Of a DNA stretch of 64,000 nucleotides, positions 55,482 to 64,000 are shown in pieces. The notes beneath the pieces were generated by a model, which was given only the letters and a program-made list of their open reading frames with translations, was not told the DNA's origin and did no database searches. The stretch comes from an uncultured Helicobacter sp. Lineage in GTDB: Bacteria > Campylobacterota > Campylobacteria > Campylobacterales > Helicobacteraceae. Position 1 is the first letter of the stretch, and every line of letters begins with the position of its first letter. The stretch spans positions 1 through 64,000 of the forward strand of contig CASFYB010000007.1 of assembly GCA_949298825.1 (NCBI GenBank). The letters run 5' to 3'. A program made the translations under genes and the position numbers.

Positions 55482-56035
55482 ATTTATTGCAAAGCGAACT
55501 AAATAATCACATCCAAGCAGCCCAGGCAATGCATGAGCTTTTTCCACAGATTATTTCATCTTATGAGATGATCTCTTCTTGTCTTAAAAATGATGGCAAA
55601 ATCTTGATTTGTGGTAATGGCGGAAGTGCTGCTGATTCCCAGCATTTTGCTGCTGAACTCACAGGGCGATATAAGCGCGAGAGAAAAGCCCTTGCAGCCA
55701 TAGCCCTAAGCACAGATACCTCTGCACTCACTGCAATTGGCAATGATTATGGCTATGATTATGTATTTTCTCGTCAAACCCTAGCCCTAGCCAGACCTGG
55801 CGATATCCTTTTTGGAATCTCTACAAGCGGTAACTCTCAAAACATCATCCTTGCTATGCAAAAAGCAAAAGAGATCGGTTGCAAGACTATCGCTCTAAGC
55901 GGAAGAGATGGGGGCAAGATGAAAGAAATTGCTGATTTAAACCTTATTGCACCAAGCAAGGATACCCCAAGGATCCAAGAGATGCATATTTTTATTATTC
56001 ATTGTCTTTGTGAAATGATAGAAAGCACTATTTAA
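55475..56035 (+). CDS. gmhA: Sedoheptulose-7-phosphate isomerase
   Basis: First enzyme of heptose synthesis. The 186-residue SIS-domain protein has [42 protein letters not shown] and the catalytic His in [13 protein letters not shown]. It ends the heptose run; its stop forms a TTAA palindrome with the nadC stop. Confidence 0.96.
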   Translation: MLNLLQSELNNHIQAAQAMHELFPQIISSYEMISSCLKNDGKILICGNGGSAADSQHFAAELTGRYKRERKALAAIALSTDTSALTAIGNDYGYDYVFSRQTLALARPGDILFGISTSGNSQNIILAMQKAKEIGCKTIALSGRDGGKMKEIADLNLIAPSKDTPRIQEMHIFIIHCLCEMIESTI

Positions 56036-56865
56036 AGCAGCTTCATATGCATATCCACCCATCTAGCCTGGTGGATAAGGGCACCAGAGCTGATCGCATC
56101 CACTCCACTCTTAGCTACCTCCAATAGATTATCCTTAGTGATATTCCCGCTAGCTTCTAAAAGGATATGCTGATAGTGGGCATTGCGATGTTCTACTACC
56201 AATCTAATAGAATCAAGATCCATATTATCACACATCACTATATCCGCTCCACACTCCATTGCCACTTTAGCAAACTCCACACTCTCACTCTCAATCTCAA
56301 TCTTACTTGTCCAAGGGATGCGTGTACGTGCCTTTTTTAAAAAGTCTTTGAGGCTATGAGAAGGGATATATTTTAGATGCGTATCTTTTAGCATCAAAGC
56401 ATCATCTAAGCCTAAGCGGTGATTCCTCCCTCCTCCATTTCTCACAGAGTATTTTTCAAATACACGTAAAATAGGGCGTGTCTTTCTTGTATCAAGCAGC
56501 GCTGTTTCTAGCTTGGCAGATTTTAAAATCTCTATATAAGAATAAGTCAGAGTGGCTATCCCGCTTGAATGCTGCAATAAATTTAACAAACAACGCTCTA
56601 GCTTTAAAATCACAGAATACAACCCTGATAGCTCAAGCAAAACCTCTGAAGCCTTAAAACTCTGGGAATCTTCCTTGCAAAAACAAATCTCAACCCCATA
56701 TCTTTCGCACAAACGCCTTGCGTATAAAAGCCCTGAAAGCACCCCATCCTCTTTAGCTTTAATCACTGCTCTAACCTTAAAATCTTGACTGACTAAGCCC
56801 TCAAACAAATCTCCCCTGCCAATATCCTCTGTACAAAGTAAATCTAAAAATCTATCTATATTCAT
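56032..56865 (-). CDS. nadC: Nicotinate-nucleotide pyrophosphorylase (quinolinate phosphoribosyltransferase)
   Basis: Converts quinolinate and PRPP to nicotinate mononucleotide in NAD synthesis. The 277-residue protein has [28 protein letters not shown], with the phosphoribosyl-binding residues, the [27 protein letters not shown] strand and LLEASGNI. It overlaps nadA by 4 bases (ATGA). Confidence 0.96.
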   Translation of the reverse strand: MNIDRFLDLLCTEDIGRGDLFEGLVSQDFKVRAVIKAKEDGVLSGLLYARRLCERYGVEICFCKEDSQSFKASEVLLELSGLYSVILKLERCLLNLLQHSSGIATLTYSYIEILKSAKLETALLDTRKTRPILRVFEKYSVRNGGGRNHRLGLDDALMLKDTHLKYIPSHSLKDFLKKARTRIPWTSKIEIESESVEFAKVAMECGADIVMCDNMDLDSIRLVVEHRNAHYQHILLEASGNITKDNLLEVAKSGVDAISSGALIHQARWVDMHMKLL

Positions 56866-57863
56866 GAGAGCTCCATCATACCAAGCAATGCTTTTCTAGC
56901 ATCTTTTATAATCCCTTCATCTAAAATGATCTCATTAGCCACTCGCCCAGAATCAAAACTCTTTAAAAGCTTATAAATATCCTCTGGTGTTGTTTCATTC
57001 ATCGTGGGGCATTCTGGGATAGTAGAAGAAAGGATAAAAGTATTATTCTCTCCATTATAAGGAGGTCGCAAGCGATTTACTAGATTATACTCCGTGCCTA
57101 CTGCCACGGCCTGAGATGGATCTAGCCCCTTTACATAAGCAATAATCTGACTAGTACTGCCCACAAAATCTGCTAGCTCCACTACTTCTGGCTTACACTC
57201 TGGATGCACAGCTATCTTGATCCCCTCATAACGCTCCCTATAAAACTCAATATCCTCAATGCTAAAAAGCTGATGAACCGAACAAAACCCATTGTAACAA
57301 ATCATATCTGCCTTGCATATATCCTCTTTGCTATCTACCCCAAGCACTGCTGCACTTAAGCCAAACTGCTTAGCCATATTCAATCCAAGGCAATAATCAG
57401 GCAAGAAAAAGACCTTTTTGCCTTTTTTAAGCACATGCTCTAAGATCTTTTTTGCATTAGAGCTAGTACATACAAGCCCATCCAAAGCCCCCACTTTCGC
57501 CTTGACTTCGGCATTTGAGTTGATATAAGTAATGGGTATAAAATCCTCTATCCCATACTCTTTTAAAATCTCAACTGACCTGTCAAAATATTCACTACTA
57601 ACCATTCTAGCCATAGAGCAGCATGAAATCTTTGGCATGATTACCCGTTTATTTGGCGCTAGGATTTTCACACTCTCCCCCATAAATCCAACCCCACAAA
57701 ACACCACCAAAGAACGCTCATCTAAAGAGGCTTTTTTAGCTAGCTCCAAACTATCTCCGCAAAACTCTGCAAGCTCCACTACAGAATCTTTTTGATAAAA
57801 ATGCGCCACCAAAAGTGCATTATGTTTCTTTAATAATGCCTTAATGTCATCTTTGATACTCAT
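56862..57863 (-). CDS. nadA: Quinolinate synthase A
   Basis: 4Fe-4S dehydratase condensing iminoaspartate and dihydroxyacetone phosphate to quinolinate. The 333 residues contain [24 protein letters not shown] (substrate binding), the cluster cysteines in [14 protein letters not shown] and IPECPTMN, and [10 protein letters not shown]. It is directly upstream of nadC; nadB is not in the window, and its partner may be an aspartate dehydrogenase or a nadB elsewhere. Confidence 0.95.
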   Translation of the reverse strand: MSIKDDIKALLKKHNALLVAHFYQKDSVVELAEFCGDSLELAKKASLDERSLVVFCGVGFMGESVKILAPNKRVIMPKISCCSMARMVSSEYFDRSVEILKEYGIEDFIPITYINSNAEVKAKVGALDGLVCTSSNAKKILEHVLKKGKKVFFLPDYCLGLNMAKQFGLSAAVLGVDSKEDICKADMICYNGFCSVHQLFSIEDIEFYRERYEGIKIAVHPECKPEVVELADFVGSTSQIIAYVKGLDPSQAVAVGTEYNLVNRLRPPYNGENNTFILSSTIPECPTMNETTPEDIYKLLKSFDSGRVANEIILDEGIIKDARKALLGMMELS

Positions 57864-57878
57864 AGCACCCTCAAAGTC

Positions 57879-58661
57879 TTAAAATGTCGCGATACTATCT
57901 CCATAACTAACCTTTTGCTCAACTACAAGCTCTGGGTTAATATCCTTAGCAAATAAAACTACTGTACTTCCCATCATAAACATTCCCAACTCTTCACCCT
58001 TTTTTATTCTAATGCTCTGTGCATAGCTAAATTTACACTTTTGATTAGGGTGGGCATTAGTTTGGATTCTAGGCTCGAAATGCAAAAGCATTTTACCCAC
58101 ATTTAATGCCCCAATGGCAACAAAGTAAAGGTTTGCTCCATTTTTATCTTTTGCACATACTACAACCCGCTCATTTCGCACAAATAGATTCTTATTTCTC
58201 AATAAAGAAGGCTTATTAACCGCTAAAAGCTCCCCGCCAAAATAACGCACTTCAAAAATCTCCATATCACAAGGTGCATGATAGCGATGATAATCCCTTG
58301 GTGAAAGATAAAAATTAATAAAGCTATAGCTTGAATTAAGCCTCTCCCCACCTAAAAGCTCAGATACACTATATTCCATCCCCTTAATCTGCAAGGCTAA
58401 ATCCCTATCCACACTCCCAAAAGCCATAATCATAGAATCAGTAGGTGAAATCATCACATTAGATTCTGCATTAAAGCTTCGTGGCTTTGATAATGCCCTA
58501 GTAAAAAGATCATTTAAACTAGCATAAGTCTGCACTGGTGCAAACTCGCTTAGATCAATCTTAAACATACTTACATAAGTTCTATTGATAATATTTTGAA
58601 ACCACCTTGCAAATTTATGGCTGGCAAATTTACCAAATAACCTAGAAATAAGATTTGTCAT
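57879..58661 (-). CDS. psd: Phosphatidylserine decarboxylase proenzyme
   Basis: Makes phosphatidylethanolamine. The 260-residue proenzyme self-cleaves at the Gly-Ser of the LGST-type motif, here MGSTVVLFA near residue 230, generating the pyruvoyl group. The catalytic FYLSPRDYHRYHAPCDMEI is intact. It is coupled to bpt upstream (4-base overlap). Confidence 0.95.
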   Translation of the reverse strand: MTNLISRLFGKFASHKFARWFQNIINRTYVSMFKIDLSEFAPVQTYASLNDLFTRALSKPRSFNAESNVMISPTDSMIMAFGSVDRDLALQIKGMEYSVSELLGGERLNSSYSFINFYLSPRDYHRYHAPCDMEIFEVRYFGGELLAVNKPSLLRNKNLFVRNERVVVCAKDKNGANLYFVAIGALNVGKMLLHFEPRIQTNAHPNQKCKFSYAQSIRIKKGEELGMFMMGSTVVLFAKDINPELVVEQKVSYGDSIATF

Positions 58662-59386
58662 TTTTCCTCCTCTAATATATATTTAATACTATCAAACAAA
58701 TCCGGACTTCCACATAAAACCTCAAATGGCTTGAAACGGGACTTATAGCCAAGAGAATGATGATCTTTGATCCAATATCCAGGATAAAAATAAGGGATAT
58801 TACGACTTTTGGCTATCTCTAATTGCACCAATATATTAAATACTCCAGGACTTAAATGCGAAAACTCATGATCATAGAAAAAATAAATAGCACTTATACA
58901 ATCATTTAAAATATCTACATACCCCACTCCCACAAGCCTCTCTTCAACATAATAACAAAGCTCATAGCCAAAATCTCTCATCCCCTCTATAAAAGTCTCA
59001 TGATAATACTCTGGACTCACCTGCTCATATCGCCACCCTTTTAGGGTGCGCATCTTAAAATGATATCTATCATAAAGTTCTAATTTAGCCTCGCTAATAC
59101 TAGGTCTAGCAAGCAAAATCCTAGTATTGGCATTTTTATTAAGCACGCGTTTATGTGATCTAGTCATCTTAAAGCTACCAACAACCTGGCGAATAGTCTT
59201 ACAAGCATCACAACCCTTGCAAACAGGGACAAAAAAATATTCCCCAAATCGTCTATACCCACGCTCTAAAAGCCCTTTATAAAAATACGCTTCACAATCA
59301 TTTACTAAAAAATACCTAAAACTTGCCTGTCTATCATCAAGATAGCTGCATCGCAATGGTGGGGGGAAAAACTCTATGATCTTCAA
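58658..59386 (-). CDS. bpt: Aspartate/glutamate leucyltransferase (Bpt/ATE family)
   Basis: Transfers leucine from tRNA to N-terminal Asp or Glu, marking proteins for N-degron degradation. The 242 residues start with an ATE-N domain containing the conserved cysteines (VPVCKGCDACKTIRQ) and end with a GNAT-like ATE-C domain (LVGVGYVDI, AIYFFYDHEF, YFYPGYWI, SRFKPFEVL). A run of six C on the coding strand lies eight codons from the start (59361-59366) but is too short to call phase-variable. Confidence 0.9.
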   Translation of the reverse strand: MKIIEFFPPPLRCSYLDDRQASFRYFLVNDCEAYFYKGLLERGYRRFGEYFFVPVCKGCDACKTIRQVVGSFKMTRSHKRVLNKNANTRILLARPSISEAKLELYDRYHFKMRTLKGWRYEQVSPEYYHETFIEGMRDFGYELCYYVEERLVGVGYVDILNDCISAIYFFYDHEFSHLSPGVFNILVQLEIAKSRNIPYFYPGYWIKDHHSLGYKSRFKPFEVLCGSPDLFDSIKYILEEEK

Positions 59387-59395
59387 ATGCCAGCT

Positions 59396-59872
59396 TTAAA
59401 TATCAGCAATCTTTAAAGTAAACTCTACTTCTCCGCGGCCAATGCGCAATTCCTTAGCAATAGAATCAACACTCCAGCCTTCTTTAAACAGTGAGATGAT
59501 ACGCTTCTCATCAACATCATTCATCCCACTTAAATGTCCAAAATCACGCACACGATTATCTAGCTTGATCATCTTTTCTTCAAAATAGTTTCTATCACTT
59601 TTAATCATCTCTCTAATCTCTTTAAACTCACGATAAAAGCTATTAATATTTTCTGCAATACCCTCTTGGGCATTATTTTCAATAAATTTCTGATGAGACA
59701 TAGCGCCTTGAAGTTCTTTTTGTATCTGATGAAGCTGGGTGTTGATCCCTTCAATAGATTCTTCTAAATATTGTATTTTCTTAGCATTACTAAAACTGCG
59801 AAAAACTGCAAATAATGCGATCACTATGCTTATAGCTATAAGAGAAAAACATCCCATCATCTCATCGCTCAT
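59396..59872 (-). CDS. Membrane-anchored coiled-coil protein with C-terminal HTH-like motif (DUF6115/DUF2802 type)
   Basis: A 158-residue protein: N-terminal helix (GCFSLIAISIVIALFAVF), coiled coil from about 30 to 105, and a short C-terminal module ISLFKEGWSVDSIAKELRIGRGEVE. This module is typical of DUF2802/DUF6115 and SwrB-like proteins, some of which affect motility. AGGAG precedes the ATG. It follows the PilZ-like gene. The motility link is inference. Confidence 0.72.
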   Translation of the reverse strand: MSDEMMGCFSLIAISIVIALFAVFRSFSNAKKIQYLEESIEGINTQLHQIQKELQGAMSHQKFIENNAQEGIAENINSFYREFKEIREMIKSDRNYFEEKMIKLDNRVRDFGHLSGMNDVDEKRIISLFKEGWSVDSIAKELRIGRGEVEFTLKIADI

Positions 59873-59881
59873 AAACCACTC

Positions 59882-60433
59882 CTATTTCTTTTCTGTATGC
59901 TCCCTATTATGGCGTATCTGCTCCATCTCTCTTGTCGCAATAAAGAGATCAAATTCTTGTGTATCCTTTGGATTCATCATGATAATACGCAATACATTTG
60001 CGCTTAAAGCCTCAGCAAAAACTGCTGTAATTTTATCAGAAAAACTTGGCAAAACAAAACGTAAGTAATATTTTTCACCCACGCTAAAACCACCATTACC
60101 AAGCCATAACATCCCATGTCCAATCGCCATGATCCTATCCTTTTTATCTAGTGGTATTAAAGCAGGTTTATCTTGTGCTAATCTCTGCTCTATGCTCAAA
60201 ATTTTTTTATACATTTCAAACAAAAGCTCTAGCACTACAGTATTCTCACCCCTATCCCTATGCTCTAAGTCCTCAAAAAACCGCTTCAAACTCTCCCCAC
60301 CATAGCCTAGATTCTCATACTCATCTTTAAAATTAACCCTTCCATCATCCAGACTAAACTCCACATCTAAGCCTACTTCTACCACACGAGTAGGCATATT
60401 ATTTTGCATACAAAAATCAGCTAACGGGTGCAT
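59882..60433 (-). CDS. Putative PilZ-like domain protein
   Basis: A 183-residue soluble protein. The N-terminal half is charged and helical, while the C-terminal half reads like a PilZ-type barrel: IMAIGHGMLWLGNGGFSVGEKYYLRFVLP then KITAVFAEALSANVLRIIMM and DLFIATREMEQIR, the strand order of atypical (c-di-GMP-independent) PilZ domains. The RxxxR ligand motif is not visible. The family call is tentative. It overlaps mqnP by 17 bases. Confidence 0.6.
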   Translation of the reverse strand: MHPLADFCMQNNMPTRVVEVGLDVEFSLDDGRVNFKDEYENLGYGGESLKRFFEDLEHRDRGENTVVLELLFEMYKKILSIEQRLAQDKPALIPLDKKDRIMAIGHGMLWLGNGGFSVGEKYYLRFVLPSFSDKITAVFAEALSANVLRIIMMNPKDTQEFDLFIATREMEQIRHNREHTEKK

Positions 60434-61319
60434 GATAAATCCTCACTATCACATCAAGAACTATAAAAATCAAAAATATAAATCCCAAATATCCATTAGT
60501 TACAAAAAAGGCTTTAGGGATATTTTTAAAATCCCTGGCCACTAAATACTGCTCATAACAAAGCATAATACAAGATACCACCAGCCCAAGCACACCAAAA
60601 ATACCAGCTTCTATCTGGTATAAAAACAATCCCCAAAATATCACCGCCAAAACATGAGAGAATCTAGAAATCCACAAAGTGACCTGCTCACCAAAACGTG
60701 CTGGCACAGAAAATAATCCCCTTTTTCTATCAAACTCAATATCTTGCAAAGAGTATAATAAATCAAATCCAGCCACCCAAAACATCACGCCAATAGCCAA
60801 ATACACGCTCCAAAGCCCTACCTCACCAAGCACAGCGATCCCTCCAGCAATGGGTGCTAAAGCCAAGCATACCCCAAGCACAAAATGCGCTAAAACAGAA
60901 AAACGCTTACACAAAGAATAGATACCAAGGATAAATAAAAATGGCACAGATAATCTAAAGGCAAGATCATTGATAAAATAACTAGTGCCAACAAAAATCA
61001 CTGCATTTAATGCGCAAAAAAGCACCATAGAGATCACAGAGATCCTGCCATCTACACTGGGACGATTAAGTGTGCGTGGATTTTGCGCATCTATATCACG
61101 ATCACATAGGCGATTGATCCCCATAGCAAAGTTTCTAGCACTCACCAAAGCCAAAGCACTCAAAGCCACTATACTCACAACCCCTGATAGTCTAAAGCTA
61201 ACTCCCTGCTCCCATAGCAAAAAACCTGCCACTACCAATGCCATCAGACTAAAGGCTGCAGAAAATATCGTATGTTCAAACATGACTAATTCACTAAAAT
61301 ACTTCAGTCTCTTTATCAC
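60417..61319 (-). CDS. mqnP: UbiA-family prenyltransferase, likely menaquinone MqnP
   Basis: A 300-residue, nine-helix UbiA-superfamily enzyme. The first Mg-diphosphate motif is NRLCDRDIDAQNPRTLNRP and the second is DLLYSLQDIEFDRKRGLFS. Campylobacterota make menaquinone by the futalosine route, where MqnP attaches the prenyl chain, so this role is preferred over ubiquinone synthesis. The start is GTG with AAGGAG upstream. Confidence 0.87.
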   Translation of the reverse strand: MIKRLKYFSELVMFEHTIFSAAFSLMALVVAGFLLWEQGVSFRLSGVVSIVALSALALVSARNFAMGINRLCDRDIDAQNPRTLNRPSVDGRISVISMVLFCALNAVIFVGTSYFINDLAFRLSVPFLFILGIYSLCKRFSVLAHFVLGVCLALAPIAGGIAVLGEVGLWSVYLAIGVMFWVAGFDLLYSLQDIEFDRKRGLFSVPARFGEQVTLWISRFSHVLAVIFWGLFLYQIEAGIFGVLGLVVSCIMLCYEQYLVARDFKNIPKAFFVTNGYLGFIFLIFIVLDVIVRIYHAPVS

Positions 61320-61413
61320 ATCAACTCCTTAATAAGAATCTAAGGATTTATCCAATAATTTTACTTATTTTTAAGATTTTAGCAAACGTTTATAAAAAGA
61401 ATTAATGAAGAAG

Positions 61414-61435
61414 CCTCTATGCCAAGGCATAGAGG
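61414..61435 (-). terminator. Intrinsic terminator of the ferredoxin gene
   Basis: A perfect 10-base stem: CCTCTATGCC (61414-61423) pairs with 61426-61435 around a two-base loop. On the minus strand it starts 8 bases after the ferredoxin stop and is followed by a pyrimidine/T-rich stretch. Confidence 0.65.
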
Positions 61436-61443
61436 AAGAAGTT

Positions 61444-61722
61444 TTACTGAGCTACTGGCACAGTACCATCGCGAAGATCAGCACCGATCTCATCACGTTT
61501 AGTCGCACCCTCTGCACTCCATACGATGCAGCCATCAGTAGGGCAAGCACTAGCGCATGCAGGTGCATCATTATGTCCTACACACTCTACGCACTTATCT
61601 GAATATACATAGTAGATTCCCTCACCAGTTGGGTTATCATCATCATCTACGATCGCACTTACTGGGCACTCATCGATGCAAGAACCGCATGCAATACAAA
61701 TATCTGTAATCTTTACTGCCAT
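61444..61722 (-). CDS. 2[4Fe-4S] ferredoxin
   Basis: A 92-residue low-potential electron carrier, probably the acceptor for 2-oxoacid oxidoreductases. The two clusters are in CIACGSCIDECP and CVECVGHNDAPACASACP; the second loop has the longer spacing (CxxC then a run before CxxxCP) of Alvin-type ferredoxins. I chose ATG 61722 with AAGGA eight bases upstream; the frame continues to 61752, but those residues do not belong to the fold. It has its own promoter and terminator. Confidence 0.93.
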   Translation of the reverse strand: MAVKITDICIACGSCIDECPVSAIVDDDDNPTGEGIYYVYSDKCVECVGHNDAPACASACPTDGCIVWSAEGATKRDEIGADLRDGTVPVAQ

Positions 61723-61765
61723 TGTCTTATCCTTATGTTTTTTTGGTTTCAAAAACCTAGGGCTT

Positions 61766-61771
61766 ATTATA
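61766..61771 (-). promoter_or_regulatory. -10 box for the ferredoxin gene
   Basis: TATAAT on the minus strand (plus-strand ATTATA), about 44 bases before the ATG, in a clean AT-rich context. The small size and strong signals suggest high expression. Confidence 0.6.
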
Positions 61772-61820
61772 CATTATTATCATAAAAGAAAGCTTAATGA
61801 GAATAATTTTTGCTAGCCCC

Positions 61821-62975
61821 TTATGCTAAAAAGCTCTTGATCGCTTCAATTTTATCTGTCTTCTCCCAGCTAAACTCTGGAAGCTCTCGCCCAAAGTGCC
61901 CATAGTTTGAGGTTTTCCTATAAATAGGTCGCAATAAATCAAGACTTTCAATGATCCCTTTAGGAGTGAGCTTAAATACCTCACGCACACACGCCTCGAT
62001 ACGCTCTCTCTCATACTTTGAGCTACCATGAGTATCTACAAAAATCGAAATAGGCTCTACCACGCCAATAGCATAAGAAAGCTGCACGCTAGCCCTATCA
62101 CACACACCAGCTGCCACAAGATTCTTAGCTACATATCGTGCTGCATAGGCTGCGCTTCTATCTACCTTACTAGGGTCCTTCCCGCTAAAGGCCCCTCCTC
62201 CATGTGGACAACTACCACCATAAGTATCTACGATGATCTTCCTGCCTGTAAGACCAGCATCACCCTGTGGCCCACCGATGACAAATTTACCTGTAGGATT
62301 GATATGATATTTGATGTTATCATGCAAATATTCTTTAGGCAATATCTTTTTTACCACCTCTTCTATCAAGGCTTCCTTGATCTGTGCTTGGCTGACCTCT
62401 GGATGATGTTGAGTAGAGATCACGATTGTATCTATCATCTTTGGTTTGCCATCCTCATAAGCGACAGTAACCTGAGCCTTGCCATCTGGACGCAAGAAAG
62501 ATAGCTCATTGCTTTTTCTTTTGCTAGCTAGACTTGAAGTGATCTGATGGCTAAGATAGATAGGCAGGGGCATCAAGACATCTGTCTCCCTGCACGCATA
62601 GCCAAACATCAAGCCCTGATCCCCAGCGCCTATCTCACCATCCTCCCTATCCACACCTTGGTTGATATCAGGACTCTGCTCACCAATTCCATTTAACACA
62701 CCCGCACTCTTATAGTCAAAACCATAATCAGCATTATCATAACCGATATCTCTCACCACCTCACGCACGATATCAGAGATAGGCACATAAGTTGTTGTCT
62801 TAAGCTCTCCAGCCACCACGCAAAAGCCATTGCTAACAAGTGTCTCACATGCTACACGCGCCTTTTTATCACGCTCTAATATATAGTCTAACACCGCATC
62901 ACTAATCTGATCAGCCATCTTATCAGGATGCCCTTCAGTCACAGATTCTGAAGTAAAAAGATAGGACTTTTTCAT
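61821..62975 (-). CDS. metK: S-adenosylmethionine synthetase
   Basis: Makes SAM from methionine and ATP. The 384-residue protein contains [33 protein letters not shown] in the form [35 protein letters not shown] and [19 protein letters not shown]. It is full length. AAGGTG precedes the ATG and a TACAAT box lies upstream. Confidence 0.97.
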   Translation of the reverse strand: MKKSYLFTSESVTEGHPDKMADQISDAVLDYILERDKKARVACETLVSNGFCVVAGELKTTTYVPISDIVREVVRDIGYDNADYGFDYKSAGVLNGIGEQSPDINQGVDREDGEIGAGDQGLMFGYACRETDVLMPLPIYLSHQITSSLASKRKSNELSFLRPDGKAQVTVAYEDGKPKMIDTIVISTQHHPEVSQAQIKEALIEEVVKKILPKEYLHDNIKYHINPTGKFVIGGPQGDAGLTGRKIIVDTYGGSCPHGGGAFSGKDPSKVDRSAAYAARYVAKNLVAAGVCDRASVQLSYAIGVVEPISIFVDTHGSSKYERERIEACVREVFKLTPKGIIESLDLLRPIYRKTSNYGHFGRELPEFSWEKTDKIEAIKSFLA

Positions 62976-63004
62976 AAACTCACCTTGTGTTTTAAATTTT
63001 TCGC

Positions 63005-63010
63005 ATTGTA
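63005..63010 (-). promoter_or_regulatory. -10 box for metK
   Basis: TACAAT on the minus strand in GTCGTTACAATGCG, about 30 bases before the metK ATG. Confidence 0.5.
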
Positions 63011-63125
63011 ACGACTTTTTGTAAATTATTATTTATACTCTCCTCCTTCTTCTTACCAAACTCCAGCATACCCATTTCAAGGTATTTTTCTATTAGATCT
63101 TAGAAATTTTTCAGCAAAATTAATC

Positions 63126-63131
63126 TACAAT
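63126..63131 (+). promoter_or_regulatory. -10 box for the phase-variable surface protein gene
   Basis: TACAAT in the metK-surface-gene gap, 59 bases before ATG 63190; AAAAGGAAA at 63176-63184 is the ribosome site. Confidence 0.5.
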
Positions 63132-63189
63132 CTGTTCTTAGATTCTCCAAATCTTAGGAATCCAAAATTTATTTTAAAAGGAAATCTTT

Positions 63190-64000
63190 ATGAAACCTTT
63201 CACTTTTAAGCAGGGGGGGGGTATTTAGACTCTAATACTTCAAACCTCTCTAATACTCCTTCAAAGTCATTTTTTAAACCACTTATTGCAAGCTCTCTTA
63301 GCTTGGTATTACCAGGCGAAAGTCCAAAAATAAGCATCACCACAACTGAAGGTATGCAAGATCAATACCTAAATTGGTATACGCCTTATGATATGACTGA
63401 TAAGAGCGATTCTCTTCCTCTTAGAGTAGTATGGTATAGATCGAGTAATACTAGTGATGGCAATGGTCAAACTTGGACTATTACAACTGAAGAAAAGTAC
63501 CCTGATGGTATTCCTCCGGTATACATAGTAGATAGACTAGATCTATTTTTCAATGGTGATGCTGCTAGCCAGATATGGATACTAGACCCTGATCATGAAA
63601 CTTCAAGTGTTGGTGATGATAAATCAAATAACTATGTTGTCGTCAAAGGTGGCAAAGATGCTAGTGCTATTAAAGCTGATTTTGAAAAAAGCTCTTTAGG
63701 TGAAAGCAATAATAATAGGATCGATCTACACATCGACTTTGGTAAAACCACCAATAAAACAATTGAGGTAAATAACCTTAAAGATCTTTATGGGGATTTA
63801 TATATCGCTAGTACCGGGGCTGCAACTGATAGTAATACATACAAAATGGATGCAGATAATATCTATGGAAATATTAATGTAAGCGGGAATAATAATAGCT
63901 TTATGGGCACAGTGACCATCAAAGAATTATTACACGGAGATATCCAGACTAATTCAGCCTCACTAGAAGGTGGCAATACTCCATCACTTAAAGTAGTGTT
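63190..64000 (+). CDS. Phase-variable autotransporter-like surface protein, 5' part, OFF in this sequence
   Basis: ATG 63190 with AAAAGG upstream begins MKPFTFKQ. The ninth codon on lies in a run of nine G (63213-63221); with nine, the frame ends at TAG 63226-63228 after 12 residues. With ten (or seven) it would continue YLDSNTSNLSNTPSKSFFKP and stay open to the window end, over 250 more codons. That frame has a signal-like segment (SFFKPLIASSLSLVLPG) set back from the start, then Asn/Ser/Gly/Thr-rich repeats (IYGNINVSGNNNSFMGTVTI) of the beta-helix type found in autotransporter passengers. The 3' end and the barrel are outside the window. Confidence 0.78.
63213..63221 (+). repeat. Poly-G tract (9 G)
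   Basis: Nine consecutive G at codons 8-11 of the surface-protein gene. It is the longest G or C run I saw in the window; slipped-strand mispairing of such tracts switches Helicobacter surface genes. Confidence 0.85.

Noticed and set aside
59361-59366. Six-base G run (C on the coding strand) near the start of bpt, and a C6 run at 4015-4020 in the HD gene.
   Set aside because: Both are short, both genes are in frame, and runs of six are not reliable slippage tracts.
61772-61820. Possible terminator hairpin after metK.
   Set aside because: Only short, poorly paired stems could be drawn.
1-64000. CRISPR arrays, insertion sequences, prophage or restriction systems.
   Set aside because: No regularly spaced repeats, transposase, integrase or methylase-restriction genes were found.
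63353-64000. Internal ATG 63353 as the true start of the surface protein gene.
   Set aside because: It has no ribosome site and would remove the signal-like segment encoded just upstream in the same frame.

Overview
The window reads as chromosome of a Campylobacterota bacterium, most likely a Helicobacter species. The DNA is AT-rich and very densely coded. It carries family markers such as FlaG-FliD-FliS, the shape hydrolase Csd4, NucT, FlgR and MqnP. Several gene runs match, as I remember it, the order in Helicobacter pylori: waaF/hisS; fliR-moeA; fliS-fliD-flaG-M23-ftsX-ftsE-trmB-FN3-rluD-rodA; nucT-acidic protein-gmk-tatA-argS; nadK-recN-NFACT; gyrA-orf-flgR; hypA to gmhA; nadC-nadA-psd. 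A nitrite-ammonifying NrfHA pair and several non-pylori features argue for a different Helicobacter.

Layout. 1-366 has no supportable gene but holds a long hairpin and a purine-rich tract. 367-1972 (minus): a flavin-reductase-like protein and heptosyltransferase WaaF. 2062-9641 (plus): hisS, an HD protein, fliR, moeA, a universal stress protein, an outer-membrane protein and rmuC. 9638-19601 (minus): an mnmC-like gene, the flagellar cap genes (fliS, fliD, flaG), a division/murein cassette (EnvC-like, ftsX, ftsE), trmB, an FN3 lipoprotein and rluD. 19661-20862: rodA running into a CAU-anticodon tRNA. 20878-32640: nucT, an acidic pseudo-receiver protein, gmk, tatA, argS, a FliS co-chaperone-like gene, csd4, a TauE/SafE permease, nadK, recN, an NFACT protein and a small unknown. 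32633-43765 (mostly minus): dgkA, a membrane-anchored unknown, nrfA/nrfH, pgeF (plus), flgR, an exported unknown, gyrA, a small outer-membrane protein and ispG. 43867-56035 (plus): a WD40/solenoid protein, hypA, lpxB, greA, dut, a YfgM/BamB-like pair, coaX, a metal-transport-like membrane protein and the complete ADP-heptose pathway (gmhB, hldD, hldE, gmhA). 56032-62975 (minus): nadC, nadA, psd, bpt, two unknowns, mqnP, ferredoxin and metK. From 63190 (plus): the 5' end of a large surface protein.

How the genes fit together. ADP-heptose is made by the gmh/hld cassette and used by WaaF in the LPS core; LpxB serves lipid A. FlgR, FliR, the cap operon (with a good sigma-28-type promoter) and the FliS co-chaperone serve the flagellum. 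RodA, Csd4, FtsEX and an EnvC-like degenerate M23 protein shape and divide the wall. NrfHA with MqnP points to menaquinol-driven nitrite respiration.

Most notable: (i) a 9-G tract eight codons into a surface-protein gene, leaving the gene out of frame here (phase OFF); (ii) an nrfH whose membrane anchor appears split by a frameshift, beside an intact nrfA with CxxCH in place of CxxCK at the active-site haem; (iii) rodA terminating inside a tRNA anticodon loop; (iv) a propeller-plus-solenoid protein; (v) an acidic protein with a degenerate receiver domain. No rRNA, CRISPR array, IS element or prophage was seen. Gene-order comparisons are from memory, not from a search.
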